From Candidatus Pelagibacter sp. (GTDB taxonomy: Bacteria; Pseudomonadota; Alphaproteobacteria; Pelagibacterales; Pelagibacteraceae), in NCBI GenBank assembly GCA_002689925.1, contig NZIO01000049.1:1-48531 (forward strand): DNA of 48,531 nucleotides, given 5' to 3'. Shown piece by piece: positions 16,822 to 25,118 of the stretch. A program made the position numbers and the translations under genes. Within the stretch, counting starts at the first letter, position 1, and every line of letters begins with the position of its first letter. The notes beneath the pieces are model-generated. The model was not told where the DNA came from. It ran no database searches and saw only the letters and a program-made list of their open reading frames with translations.

Positions 16822-17382
16822 TTATTCCTTATATTTATTAATTAAAGGTAATTGGATTAATGTAAAAACAAATGTAAGAACTAGAAGTCCCCAGACTTTA
16901 AAATTAACCCAAATTTCTTCTGATTGAGTTCTCCATACAATTTCATTAAGTATAGCTATAAATAAAAAAAATATTGCCCATCTATTATTTAGCTTCTGCC
17001 AACCAATCTCTGTAAGATTTAAAGTATTTTTAAAGACAATTTTTAGAATGGGTTTATTTGTAAAAAACTTTCCAAATAATAAAATAAACGCAAAGAGTAA
17101 ATTTATTATAGTTGGTTTTATGTATAAAAACACTGGGTTATCAAAATATATAGTTAGACCACCAAATAAAGTAATTAGTATTCCACTAAATAATGGTATT
17201 GGAGGTATTTTTTTTTCTAAAAAAAAAATAATCAAAAGAGCAATAATTGTCGCAATAATAAAAGGAGGTATTGCAACTCTTAAGTTATTTCCACTCTTAT
17301 AGTATATAGTAAAAAATATAATTAAGGGACCAAAATCAGTAAGGAACTTTACAAATGATTTATTCATTTTAAATGTTAACAT
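16822..17382 (-). CDS. yciB: inner-membrane septation protein A family (YciB/IspZ)
   Basis: A 186-residue protein with five to six hydrophobic segments and the family marks FLTDFGPLIIFFTIYY at the start, GGLTIYFDNPVFLYIKPTIIN in the middle, and LNEIVWRTQSEEIWVNFKVWG near the C-terminus. YciB affects cell-envelope synthesis and septation in enterobacteria and Shigella. The first gene of a two-gene minus-strand unit with the DUF2794 gene, divergent from hspQ. Confidence 0.95.
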   Translation of the reverse strand: MLTFKMNKSFVKFLTDFGPLIIFFTIYYKSGNNLRVAIPPFIIATIIALLIIFFLEKKIPPIPLFSGILITLFGGLTIYFDNPVFLYIKPTIINLLFAFILLFGKFFTNKPILKIVFKNTLNLTEIGWQKLNNRWAIFFLFIAILNEIVWRTQSEEIWVNFKVWGLLVLTFVFTLIQLPLINKYKE

Positions 17383-17409
17383 ATGTAAATAATAAAAAAA
17401 ATTTTTTTA

Positions 17410-17437
17410 TTGATTTTTTTTAAAATAATAATATCTT
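17410..17437 (+). promoter_or_regulatory. candidate promoter for hspQ
   Basis: TTGATT at 17410-17415 and TATCTT at 17432-17437 are 16 bases apart, 11 bases before the hspQ ATG at 17448. The spacing suits a housekeeping sigma factor. AT-richness makes chance matches common, so this is tentative; I do not see a clear heat-shock sigma pattern. Confidence 0.33.
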
Positions 17438-17447
17438 AGATTTAATT

Positions 17448-17768
17448 ATGTTAACTAACAGAGCAAAATTCTCAATTGGTAATATCGTAAAACATAAACA
17501 TTTTGACTTTCGTGGAGTTATTTATGATGTAGATTTTGAGTTTAATAATTCAGAAGAATGGTATAAATCAATACCAAAAAAAATAAGACCTAAAAAAGAT
17601 CAGCCATTTTATCATTTACTAGCTGACAATGATGAAGTTACTTATGAAGCCTATGTGTCAGAGCAAAATTTAGAAATAGATAATTCCAAGAAGCCTATAA
17701 AACATCCATTAATAGATGAAATCTTTACTAGAAAAAAAGGAAAAGGTTATTTTAAGCCCTCAAATTAG
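17448..17768 (+). CDS. hspQ: heat shock protein HspQ (YccV-like)
   Basis: A 106-residue protein with the YccV-like barrel: AKFSIGNIVKHKHFDFRGVIYDVD (6-29), NSEEWYKSIPKKIRPKKDQPFYHLL and TYEAYVSEQNLEID. HspQ homologues bind hemimethylated DNA and act as specificity factors for Lon protease. Length is normal. It stands alone between the divergent yciB gene and the ccm operon. Confidence 0.93.
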   Translation: MLTNRAKFSIGNIVKHKHFDFRGVIYDVDFEFNNSEEWYKSIPKKIRPKKDQPFYHLLADNDEVTYEAYVSEQNLEIDNSKKPIKHPLIDEIFTRKKGKGYFKPSN

Positions 17769-17956
17769 AATTTTCGCCTCAAAAAAAACATTTTTGTTTC
17801 AAATCTTTGACAAATTATTCATTTAAATTAAAAACAGTCTAATTAAGGGCAATTTAATTTAATCTTCATCTCCCTCTTTGTTTTGTTCTTAATTAGACTA
17901 AAGTTGTGACAAATTCCTGCATTTGACCAAAAAGAAATTTGGTCTATATTTACAAA
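17769..17956 (+). promoter_or_regulatory. ccmC leader with a long inverted repeat and a start-proximal hairpin
   Basis: This 188-base gap is one of the longest in the window. AGTCTAATTAAG at 17836-17847 pairs perfectly with CTTAATTAGACT at 17888-17899. The stem can extend inward by five more pairs (two G-U), enclosing a pyrimidine-rich loop that includes TCATCTCCCTC. A second hairpin pairs GACCAAA (17925-17931) with TTTGGTC (17938-17944), loop 6 bases, ending 12 bases before the ccmC ATG at 17957, where it could mask the ribosome entry site. There is no T-run behind it, so it is not a standard terminator. Function is inferred only. Confidence 0.5.
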
Positions 17957-18667
17957 ATGTTTAAAATTTTAAATTCTTCAACTAAAACCTATTTTATTAT
18001 TGAAAAGGTAAATAGTTTTATTAATTATCTATGCGTTTTAATTTTGATTTTGGGTTTAGCATTTTCTCTATTTTGGTCGCCAATTGATTATATTCAAGGT
18101 AATTCTGTAAGAATAATGTATGTTCATGTTCCTGCTGCTTGGATTTCATTAGCATGTTTTGGAGTTATGGGATTTTTTTCAATTTTAAATTTTATTTTTA
18201 AAACAAAAACGTTTGGCTTAATTTCTAAAAGTTTAGCACCTCTGGGTTTTATGTTTTGTATAATAGCAATAGTTACAGGGTCGTTATGGGGACAGCCAAC
18301 ATGGGGCACCTGGTGGGTTTGGGACGCCAGATTAACTTCTATGATTATTTTAGGTATTTTTTATTTTATATATATTATGTCATGGAAATTAATATCTAAT
18401 AAAAAAATTGCTAATAATTCTTCATCAATCATAGCAATTATAGGCTTAATTAATTTACCTATAATAAAATTTTCAGTAGATTGGTGGGCAACACTTCATC
18501 AAACTTCGAGTATTAAAATTTTATCAAGTAATACAATGCATTATTCTATGCTAATACCTTTACTTATTATGTTTTTAGGTTTATCACTTTACTCTCTTGC
18601 AATTTTTTTTATGAAATATAAAATAGAAATTATTAAATTAAAAAATGAAAGGTTGGACAAAATATGA
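17957..18667 (+). CDS. ccmC: cytochrome c maturation protein CcmC (haem handling)
   Basis: A 236-residue inner-membrane protein with six hydrophobic helices and the tryptophan-rich WGQPTWGTWWVWDAR near residues 111-125, flanked by the haem-binding histidines in MYVHVPAAW and ATLHQTSSI. CcmC presents haem to the chaperone CcmE. I place the start at ATG 17957; an upstream TTG at 17939 would add six residues lying within the start-proximal hairpin and unlike the family. It heads a tightly packed ccmCDEFGH operon and overlaps ccmD by 4 bases. Confidence 0.95.
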   Translation: MFKILNSSTKTYFIIEKVNSFINYLCVLILILGLAFSLFWSPIDYIQGNSVRIMYVHVPAAWISLACFGVMGFFSILNFIFKTKTFGLISKSLAPLGFMFCIIAIVTGSLWGQPTWGTWWVWDARLTSMIILGIFYFIYIMSWKLISNKKIANNSSSIIAIIGLINLPIIKFSVDWWATLHQTSSIKILSSNTMHYSMLIPLLIMFLGLSLYSLAIFFMKYKIEIIKLKNERLDKI

Positions 18668-18882
18668 TTAACGATTTAATTTTTATGGAAGGACATGGAT
18701 TATTTGTCTGGTCTGCTTTTATATTTACTTTTGTTGGTTGTGTGTATTTATATGTTAAAACAGCAAAAGAATTAAGAAAACAAGAAAAAATTTATCTTAA
18801 TAGTTTAAAAAAATTACCTGAAGTAAAAATTACAGAAATAAAGAAACAAAAATTAGCTAAACAAATTTTAGCTCATATATAA
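18664..18882 (+). CDS. ccmD: haem exporter protein CcmD
   Basis: A 72-residue protein with a short N-terminal segment containing MEGHGLFVWSAFIFTFVGCVYLY, one membrane helix (about residues 13-30), then a charged cytoplasmic tail. This is the typical CcmD layout, which links CcmC and CcmE in the haem-handling complex. It starts within the stop of ccmC (ATGA). Confidence 0.9.
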   Translation: MINDLIFMEGHGLFVWSAFIFTFVGCVYLYVKTAKELRKQEKIYLNSLKKLPEVKITEIKKQKLAKQILAHI

Positions 18883-18913
18883 AATTTCTAAAATTTTAAA
18901 TTAAACAAATTTA

Positions 18914-19339
18914 ATGATTTCCAAAAAGGCAAAACGTAGACTTCTAGTCTTAATTTTATTTTTGTCTTTATTGATAATTGCTATAATTATAGTAATAAAT
19001 TCTTTAAAAAAAAGTATTGTTTATTTCATTTCTCCTACTGAAATAGTTAAGTCTGAAAATATGGATTTTAATAAAAAGATTAGAATTGGTGGTATGGTAA
19101 AAAAAAAATCTATAAATGCTAATGGAAATTCAATAGATTTTATTATTAGTGACCTTGAAAATGAAATTTATGTCACTTATATGGGAGAAATACCTAACTT
19201 GTTTTCAGAAGGAAAAGGTGTTGTTGCTGAAGGCAAACTAAGAGACAAGAATTTTTTCATAGCTGATAAAATTCTTGCAAAACATGATGAAAATTATATG
19301 CCCCCAGAAGTTAAAAATATAATTGAGAAAAAAAACTAA
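18914..19339 (+). CDS. ccmE: cytochrome c maturation haem chaperone CcmE
   Basis: A 141-residue protein anchored by one N-terminal helix (residues 9-28) with a periplasmic OB-fold: IRIGGMVKKKS, DFIISDLENEIYVTYMGEIP, and the covalent haem-attachment histidine in LAKHDENYMPPEV (about residue 124). The stop shares one base with the ccmF ATG. Confidence 0.96.
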   Translation: MISKKAKRRLLVLILFLSLLIIAIIIVINSLKKSIVYFISPTEIVKSENMDFNKKIRIGGMVKKKSINANGNSIDFIISDLENEIYVTYMGEIPNLFSEGKGVVAEGKLRDKNFFIADKILAKHDENYMPPEVKNIIEKKN

Positions 19340-21243
19340 TGATGATTGTTGGATATATTGGTTATTATTCTTTAGTTTTTACATTAATTTTTTCTTTTGT
19401 ATTATTATATTTTTCTTTTCAAGATTTAAAAAAAAAAAATTTTTATATAAATAAAAATATTTATTCATTTTCATTTTTACAAATATTATCAATTTTTTTG
19501 TGTTTTTCATGTTTAATCCTTTCATTTATCCAATCAGATTTTTCTTTAGCTGCTGTTTATGAAAATTCCCATACACAAAAACCTTTATTATATAAAATAT
19601 CAGGCACCTGGGGAAATCATGAGGGTAGTTTAATATTATGGATACTTATACTAATTTTATTTTCTTTCTTATTTTTAATACTTAGCAAAAAACAACCAAA
19701 AAAATATAGAATTGGTACAATTATTTTTCAAAATTTAATCATCATTGGTTTCATTCTTTTTTCTATTTTTACCTCTAATGCTTTTGAAAAATTATTTCCT
19801 ATTCCTAAAGAAGGACTAGGTTTAAATCCAATTTTACAAGACCCCGCTTTAGCAGTTCATCCCCCAACTTTATATGTGGGCTATGTTGGATCATCTATTT
19901 TTTTTTCATCCGCTTTATCAGCCATGATAAATAACTATGTTGGTTCAGATTGGGCAAGATTAATTAGACCTTGGATTCTTATTTCTTGGATATTTCTCAC
20001 ATTAGGAATTTTTTTAGGATCTGTGTGGGCTTATTATGAACTAGGCTGGGGTGGATTTTGGTTTTGGGATCCTGTAGAAAATGCATCACTATTACCATGG
20101 CTCGCTATTACAGCTCTTTTTCATTCTATTTTAGTATTAGAAAAAAGAGGAGTTTTTCATTCATGGGTAATTGTTTTAGCCATTTCTTCTTTTACTTTAA
20201 GTATGACAGGCACTTTTCTTGTTCGTTCAGGAATATTAAATTCGGTCCATACATTTGCGAGTGACCCATATAGAGGCATTTATATTTTAACTTTTTTATT
20301 CTCTTTATCACTTATGGCCTTAATCATATTTTATTTTTATCAGCCAGAATCCAATAAAAATAATTTTTCACTTAATTTTTTAAGCAAAGAATTTTTTATA
20401 TTAATTAACAATTGGTTTATTATTTTTTTTTTAGTTACAGTTTTAATTGGAACAATTTATCCTATTTTTTTAGATGTTATAAAAGAGGTGAAAATTTCTA
20501 TAGGCCCTCCTTTCTACCATCTAGTACTAGTACCTTTTATAATTCCTTTCATGGCTTTTATGGCTGTTGGGCCAAAATTAAATTGGATTAAAACTAATTT
20601 AAACTCTCTAAAAAAAGATTTTTTATACACAGCTATAATAAGTCTGAGTTTTATATTTGGTCTTAATTATTTTATTCAAAGCTTTAAAATTATCTATTTA
20701 TTAATTTTTTTATCAGCATTATTTCTGATATTTAATCTAACTCAAGAGATCTTTTTATTAATTAAAAATAAAAAAAATAATTTTAAAAAATTAGGTCGAC
20801 ATATCTCACATTTTGGATTTAGTTTATTAATTTTTAGTATTGCATTGAATGCAATTTTTTCTAAAGAAAACACTGCAAATATAGAAATAGGTCAAGATTT
20901 ATATCTGTCTAATTATCAAATTAAATTTGAGAGTGTGGAAGAAAAAAAAGAGAAAAACTTCATATCTATTATAGGTAAATTTACACTTTTAGATAAAAAA
21001 AAATCTTTAGGTGTTTTAAAACCAGAGATTAGAATTTATGAACAACCCAAAACAATAACAAGTGAAGTTAGTATACTCTCACATATATTTTCAGATTTTT
21101 ATTTAAATATGAGCTATATTCAAAATGAAGAACTATTTAATGTTCGTTTTCAATATAAACCGTTTATGTTCTTTATATGGTCTTCCGTAATCTTAATTGT
21201 AATTGGTGGATTTTTAAGTTTATTTAATATTAGAAAAAAATGA
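19339..21243 (+). CDS. ccmF: haem lyase subunit CcmF
   Basis: A 634-residue polytopic membrane protein with the WWD domain (GGFWFWDPVENASLLPWL around residues 238-255), haem-ligand histidines in ALAVHPPTLYVGYVG and in later periplasmic loops, HTFASDPYRGIY, and a C-terminal domain. With CcmH it attaches haem to apocytochrome c. Two ATG codons stand in tandem at 19339 and 19342, and either could be used. It overlaps ccmE by 1 base and ccmG by 4. Confidence 0.97.
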   Translation: MMIVGYIGYYSLVFTLIFSFVLLYFSFQDLKKKNFYINKNIYSFSFLQILSIFLCFSCLILSFIQSDFSLAAVYENSHTQKPLLYKISGTWGNHEGSLILWILILILFSFLFLILSKKQPKKYRIGTIIFQNLIIIGFILFSIFTSNAFEKLFPIPKEGLGLNPILQDPALAVHPPTLYVGYVGSSIFFSSALSAMINNYVGSDWARLIRPWILISWIFLTLGIFLGSVWAYYELGWGGFWFWDPVENASLLPWLAITALFHSILVLEKRGVFHSWVIVLAISSFTLSMTGTFLVRSGILNSVHTFASDPYRGIYILTFLFSLSLMALIIFYFYQPESNKNNFSLNFLSKEFFILINNWFIIFFLVTVLIGTIYPIFLDVIKEVKISIGPPFYHLVLVPFIIPFMAFMAVGPKLNWIKTNLNSLKKDFLYTAIISLSFIFGLNYFIQSFKIIYLLIFLSALFLIFNLTQEIFLLIKNKKNNFKKLGRHISHFGFSLLIFSIALNAIFSKENTANIEIGQDLYLSNYQIKFESVEEKKEKNFISIIGKFTLLDKKKSLGVLKPEIRIYEQPKTITSEVSILSHIFSDFYLNMSYIQNEELFNVRFQYKPFMFFIWSSVILIVIGGFLSLFNIRKK

Positions 21244-21764
21244 AAAGAAATATCTTATTTTTGAGTTTACTAGGCTTATTGTTTTTTTTTGGTCTGATCT
21301 TTTATAATGGTTTATATGTTGAAAAAAAATATTCAACAAAGCACTTAATCGGAAATGAATTACCAAATTTTAACTTAATCAGTTTAAAAGATTCTAAAGT
21401 TTTTTTGTCAAATGATGATTTAAAAGATAACAAATTTACTTTAATAAATTTTTTTGCATCATGGTGTGCTCCTTGTAGAAAAGAACATCCTTATTTAATG
21501 AAATTAAGTAGAATAAATAGTTTAGAAATTTATGGAATTAATTTTAAAGATAAAAAAAAACAAGCTCAATCTTTTTTAAAAAAAAATGGAAATCCATATA
21601 AAAAAATTGGTTTGGATTATGATGGATCACAATCAATTAATTTAGGGGCTTATGCCGTGCCTGAAACTATTTTGGTTAATAATCTGAATAAAATTTTGCT
21701 AAAATATATTGGCCCAATAAATGAAGATGACTATAACGAAATTATTAATTTAATTGAGGATTAA
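21240..21764 (+). CDS. ccmG: thiol:disulfide interchange protein CcmG/DsbE
   Basis: A 174-residue thioredoxin-fold protein anchored by an N-terminal helix (residues 5-26) with the active site FFASWCAPCRKEHP (Cys about 76 and 79) and the cis-proline region YAVPETILVN. It reduces apocytochrome c haem-binding cysteines in the periplasm. Length is standard. Confidence 0.95.
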   Translation: MKRNILFLSLLGLLFFFGLIFYNGLYVEKKYSTKHLIGNELPNFNLISLKDSKVFLSNDDLKDNKFTLINFFASWCAPCRKEHPYLMKLSRINSLEIYGINFKDKKKQAQSFLKKNGNPYKKIGLDYDGSQSINLGAYAVPETILVNNLNKILLKYIGPINEDDYNEIINLIED

Positions 21765-21766
21765 AA

Positions 21767-22150
21767 TTGCCTTACATGAAATATTTTTTATTTTTTTTTA
21801 TTATATTTTTATTCCCAAAGATTTTATTTTCTAATACTAATAATATTGAAAAAATTAATCCCAATACAATATATAAAAATATAAGATGTTTAGTCTGTCA
21901 AGGACAGTCAGTTTATGATTCAGATTCTGATTTTGCTCAAACTTTAAAAGAGATTGTAAATGATAAAATTAAAGATGGCTTCACAGAACAAGAAATTTAT
22001 GAATTTTTAATTGATAAATATGGTGAATGGATTGTATTAAAACCATCTTTTAACTATAAAAATTTTTTATTATGGTCAATTCCATATATAGTTTTTGTAA
22101 TTTTTGGAGTTTATATTTTTTTATTTATTAAAAAATCAAAATTACGTTAA
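21767..22150 (+). CDS. ccmH: cytochrome c maturation protein CcmH/CcmL
   Basis: A 127-residue protein with a signal sequence, the RCLVCQGQSVYDSDSDFA active site (CxxC about residues 42-45), IVNDKIKDGFTEQEIYEFLIDKYGEWI, and a C-terminal membrane helix. It takes part in apocytochrome thioreduction with CcmF. The start could be TTG at 21767 or ATG at 21776. GAGGA at 21756-21760 is 6 bases before the TTG, so I use the TTG. No CcmI-like domain is fused, and no separate ccmI gene follows. Confidence 0.92.
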   Translation: MPYMKYFLFFFIIFLFPKILFSNTNNIEKINPNTIYKNIRCLVCQGQSVYDSDSDFAQTLKEIVNDKIKDGFTEQEIYEFLIDKYGEWIVLKPSFNYKNFLLWSIPYIVFVIFGVYIFLFIKKSKLR

Positions 22151-22213
22151 ATATTATTAGAAATATGAGTAAAAATGTATTTATTTTTTTATTTAATATG
22201 TATATGCTAAATC

Positions 22214-22744
22214 ATGTTGTTAAATAGAGCTTATATAAAAATCTTGCTATTTTTTTTAGGAATTTTTTTTGTAACTATTCCCTTAAATTTAGCTAAATCT
22301 GAAACCAAAGAATTGGACGATGATAAATATACTTTGTTCACAGGTAAATTTGATTTTAGTGATCACGGAAAAAAATCTAATTTAATTGGGCTCGAACATC
22401 AGAGTGATGATTTGTTTAGAAATACTTGGATGGGGAAAATATTACCAGTTACGGGTGGCTTAATAACTGTTGATAATGCAATTTATCTTTATACTGGCGT
22501 AGAAGCTGAATATAATTTAGGTATACTCCAATTTAAACCTAGTTTTACCCCAGGTTTATATCAAAAAGGATCAGGAAAAGATTTGGGTTTTCCGCTAGAA
22601 TTTAAAAGTGAAATAGAAGTTTCATTAAATCTTACTGATTCAACTCTTTTAGGAATGTCATATAATCATATTTCGAATGCAAGTTTAGGCACTAAAAATC
22701 CTGGAGCAAATAATTATTATTTTAATTTGTTGAAGAAATTTTAA
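22214..22744 (+). CDS. PagL-like outer-membrane lipid A deacylase (acyloxyacyl hydrolase family)
   Basis: A 176-residue protein with a signal peptide (residues 1-28) and beta-barrel-type alternation. The end carries the PagL-type active segment SYNHISNASLGTKNPGANN with the His-x-Ser pair, and it closes with an aromatic strand ending KKF. PagL removes the 3-O-acyl chain of lipid A. The glutamate of the Pseudomonas triad, expected 14 residues after the His, reads Asn here, so catalytic activity is uncertain. It stands alone between the ccm operon and the hydroxyacid gene cluster. Confidence 0.75.
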   Translation: MLLNRAYIKILLFFLGIFFVTIPLNLAKSETKELDDDKYTLFTGKFDFSDHGKKSNLIGLEHQSDDLFRNTWMGKILPVTGGLITVDNAIYLYTGVEAEYNLGILQFKPSFTPGLYQKGSGKDLGFPLEFKSEIEVSLNLTDSTLLGMSYNHISNASLGTKNPGANNYYFNLLKKF

Positions 22745-22764
22745 AAGCCAAAACATCATTTTAA

Positions 22765-23916
22765 ATGAATTTAAATAATTGTTATAATTTTGAGGATTTT
22801 AAAAGATTAGCAAAAAAAAAATTACCCTCACCTATATTTCATTATATCGATGGCGGCGCTGACGATGAAACAACTTTAAGAAGAAATACAGAATCTTTTA
22901 ATGATTGTGATTTAGTTCCTAATATTCTTGCTAGCGTCGGTAAACCAGATTTGTCAACAATTCTTTTTGGTAAAAAGATTAAAATACCAGTTTTTCTTGC
23001 TCCAGCCGCTATGCAAAGACTTTATCATCCAGAAGGCGACAAAGCTACAGCAAGAGCTGCAGAGAAATTTGGTACTTTTTATAGTATGTCAACAATGGCA
23101 AATAATACTATTGAAGAAATATCAGAAATATCAAGTGGTCCAAAATTATTTCAGCTTTATGTTCATAAAGATAAATCAATTACTGATGACTTAATAGATA
23201 GATGTAAAGTAGCTAATTTTGATGGAATGTGTTTAACGGTTGATACTGTTGTAGCAGGCAATAGAGAAAAAGATCATAGAACAGGTTTTACTACACCACC
23301 AAAATTAACTCTTCAAAGTTTAATGAACTTTGCTATGCGTCCTGAATGGGTATTAAATTATTTAACTCATAAAAAATTTGAATTAGCGAATGTTTCAAAA
23401 AAAACAGACAAAGGAACAAATATTTCAAAGTCAGTTATTGAATATATTAATGAACAATATGATCCAGCAATGAACTGGGAAGATGCTGAATATTGTGTAA
23501 AAAAGTGGAATGGACCTTTTGCTCTTAAAGGCGTTATGTCAGTTGAAGATGCAAAAAGAGCTATAGATATAGGCTGTACTGCAATAATGATTTCTAATCA
23601 TGGGGGTAGACAGCTGGATGGTTCCAGATCTCCCTTTGATCAAGTGAAAGCAATTTCAGACGCTGTTGGTGATAAATTGGAAATTATTCTTGACGGTGGA
23701 GTGAGAAGGGGAACTCATGTTTTAAAAGCTTTAGCTGCTGGTGCGAAAGCTTGTAGCTTTGGTAGAATGTTCTTGTTCGCTCTTGGTGCTGGGGGTCAAC
23801 AAGGTGTTGAACGTGTATTGCAAAATATGCATGATGAAATTAACAGAAACATGATATTAATGGGCTGTAAATCAATAAAAGAATTAAACAGATCAAAAAT
23901 TATTTTTAGAAAATGA
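22765..23916 (+). CDS. FMN-dependent alpha-hydroxyacid oxidase/dehydrogenase (L-lactate dehydrogenase-like)
   Basis: A 383-residue TIM-barrel flavoprotein. It has FHYIDGGADDETT at the N-terminus with the active-site tyrosine, FLAPAAMQRLYHPEGD, LFQLYVHKD, the FMN-contacting lysine in FALKGVMS, the catalytic His and Arg in SNHGGRQLDGSRS, and DGGVRRGTHVLKALAAGAKA. This group oxidises L-lactate, glycolate or related 2-hydroxyacids to 2-oxoacids. Substrate cannot be assigned, but neighbours (aminotransferase, glcDEF, 2-hydroxyacid dehydrogenase) favour a role in small hydroxyacid use. It overlaps the next gene by 4 bases. Confidence 0.9.
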   Translation: MNLNNCYNFEDFKRLAKKKLPSPIFHYIDGGADDETTLRRNTESFNDCDLVPNILASVGKPDLSTILFGKKIKIPVFLAPAAMQRLYHPEGDKATARAAEKFGTFYSMSTMANNTIEEISEISSGPKLFQLYVHKDKSITDDLIDRCKVANFDGMCLTVDTVVAGNREKDHRTGFTTPPKLTLQSLMNFAMRPEWVLNYLTHKKFELANVSKKTDKGTNISKSVIEYINEQYDPAMNWEDAEYCVKKWNGPFALKGVMSVEDAKRAIDIGCTAIMISNHGGRQLDGSRSPFDQVKAISDAVGDKLEIILDGGVRRGTHVLKALAAGAKACSFGRMFLFALGAGGQQGVERVLQNMHDEINRNMILMGCKSIKELNRSKIIFRK

Positions 23917-25073
23917 AGTTTGCAAAAAATTTAGAAAGACTTGGCACAGAAAGTGCTTTTGCAATTTTAGCAGAAGCTAAAAAATTAGAAGCACAAGGAA
24001 AGGAAATGATCCATCTAGGTCTTGGTCAGCCTGATTTTAAAACTCCAAATCATATTATTCAAGCAGCAAAAAAAGCTTTAGATGACGGTCATCATGGATA
24101 TGTTTTATCAAATGGAATTTTAGAGTGCAGGGAAGCTGTCGTAAAAAAAATTAAAAAACTTTATAATAAAGATATTGATCCTGAAAGAGTATTAATAATG
24201 CCCGGTGGAAAACCAACACTTTATTTTGCAATTTCTTGCTTTGGTGAACCTGGTGCAGAAATAGTTCATCCCACACCAGCTTTTCCAATTTATGAGTCTA
24301 TGATTAACTATACTGGCTCTACGTCAGTTCCATATAATCTTTTAGAAAATAAAGATTTAAAATTTGATCCTGAAAAAATTTTATCTTTAATTACAGATAA
24401 AACAAGATTATTAATAATTATAAACCCAAATAATCCTACAGGAAGTTTTGTAGAAAAACCTGCAATTGATTTTTTAGCAGAAGGTTTAAAGAAGCATCCT
24501 CAAGTAGCAATTTTAAGTGATGAAATTTATAGTAGACAAATTTTTGATAAAAAAGAAATGCCAACATTTTTTAATTATCCAGAATTACAAGATAGATTAA
24601 TAGTCTTAGATGGATGGAGTAAAACTTATGCCATGACAGGTTGGAGAATTGGATGGGGAGTATGGCCTAAAAAACTAGTTCCTCATGCAAATAAACTACT
24701 TATTAATAGTGTTTCTTGTGTAAATGCACCTACACAATTTGCTGGAATTGCTGCATTGAATGGTCCAGATGATTTTATTCATAAAATGATGGAAGAATTT
24801 GATCAAAGAAGAAAAATAATCTACGAAGGTTTAAATAACCTACCAGGAATTAAATGTAGTTTACCAGGAGGAGCATTTTATGCCTTTCCAAACATCAAAG
24901 ACACTGGCATGAATGGTGATGAGTTTTGTAAAAAATGTATGCATGAGGCGGGTGTTGCAATAGTAAATGGAACTGCATTTGGGAAAGTAGCAAAAGATTT
25001 TGTAAGAATTAGCTTTGCTGCCTCTAGAGAAAACATAAATAAAGCCATCAAAAAAATAGAAAAAATACTTTAA
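23913..25073 (+). CDS. class I/II PLP-dependent aminotransferase
   Basis: A 386-residue fold-type I aminotransferase with MIHLGLGQPDFKTPNH, GGKPTLYFAI (cofactor-phosphate region), LLIIINPNNPTGSF, SDEIYSRQIF, the PLP lysine in GWSKTYAMTGWRIGW (about residue 233), and RISFAA with the substrate-carboxylate Arg. It resembles aspartate/alanine-type enzymes. Co-translation with the hydroxyacid oxidase and position before glcDEF suggest it could aminate glyoxylate or another 2-oxoacid; that is inference. Confidence 0.92.
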   Translation: MKFAKNLERLGTESAFAILAEAKKLEAQGKEMIHLGLGQPDFKTPNHIIQAAKKALDDGHHGYVLSNGILECREAVVKKIKKLYNKDIDPERVLIMPGGKPTLYFAISCFGEPGAEIVHPTPAFPIYESMINYTGSTSVPYNLLENKDLKFDPEKILSLITDKTRLLIIINPNNPTGSFVEKPAIDFLAEGLKKHPQVAILSDEIYSRQIFDKKEMPTFFNYPELQDRLIVLDGWSKTYAMTGWRIGWGVWPKKLVPHANKLLINSVSCVNAPTQFAGIAALNGPDDFIHKMMEEFDQRRKIIYEGLNNLPGIKCSLPGGAFYAFPNIKDTGMNGDEFCKKCMHEAGVAIVNGTAFGKVAKDFVRISFAASRENINKAIKKIEKIL

Positions 25074-25118
25074 AATAACTTTTTTGACCATTTAACATTT
25101 AGAATGTAGAATATAATT

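Noticed and set aside
17925-17944. Intrinsic terminator after hspQ
   Set aside because: The hairpin is AT-rich with no T-run after it and sits next to the ccmC start, so it looks more like translation control.
25074-25118. Glycine riboswitch in front of glcD
   Set aside because: The 45-base gap is too short for a glycine aptamer and has no such motif.
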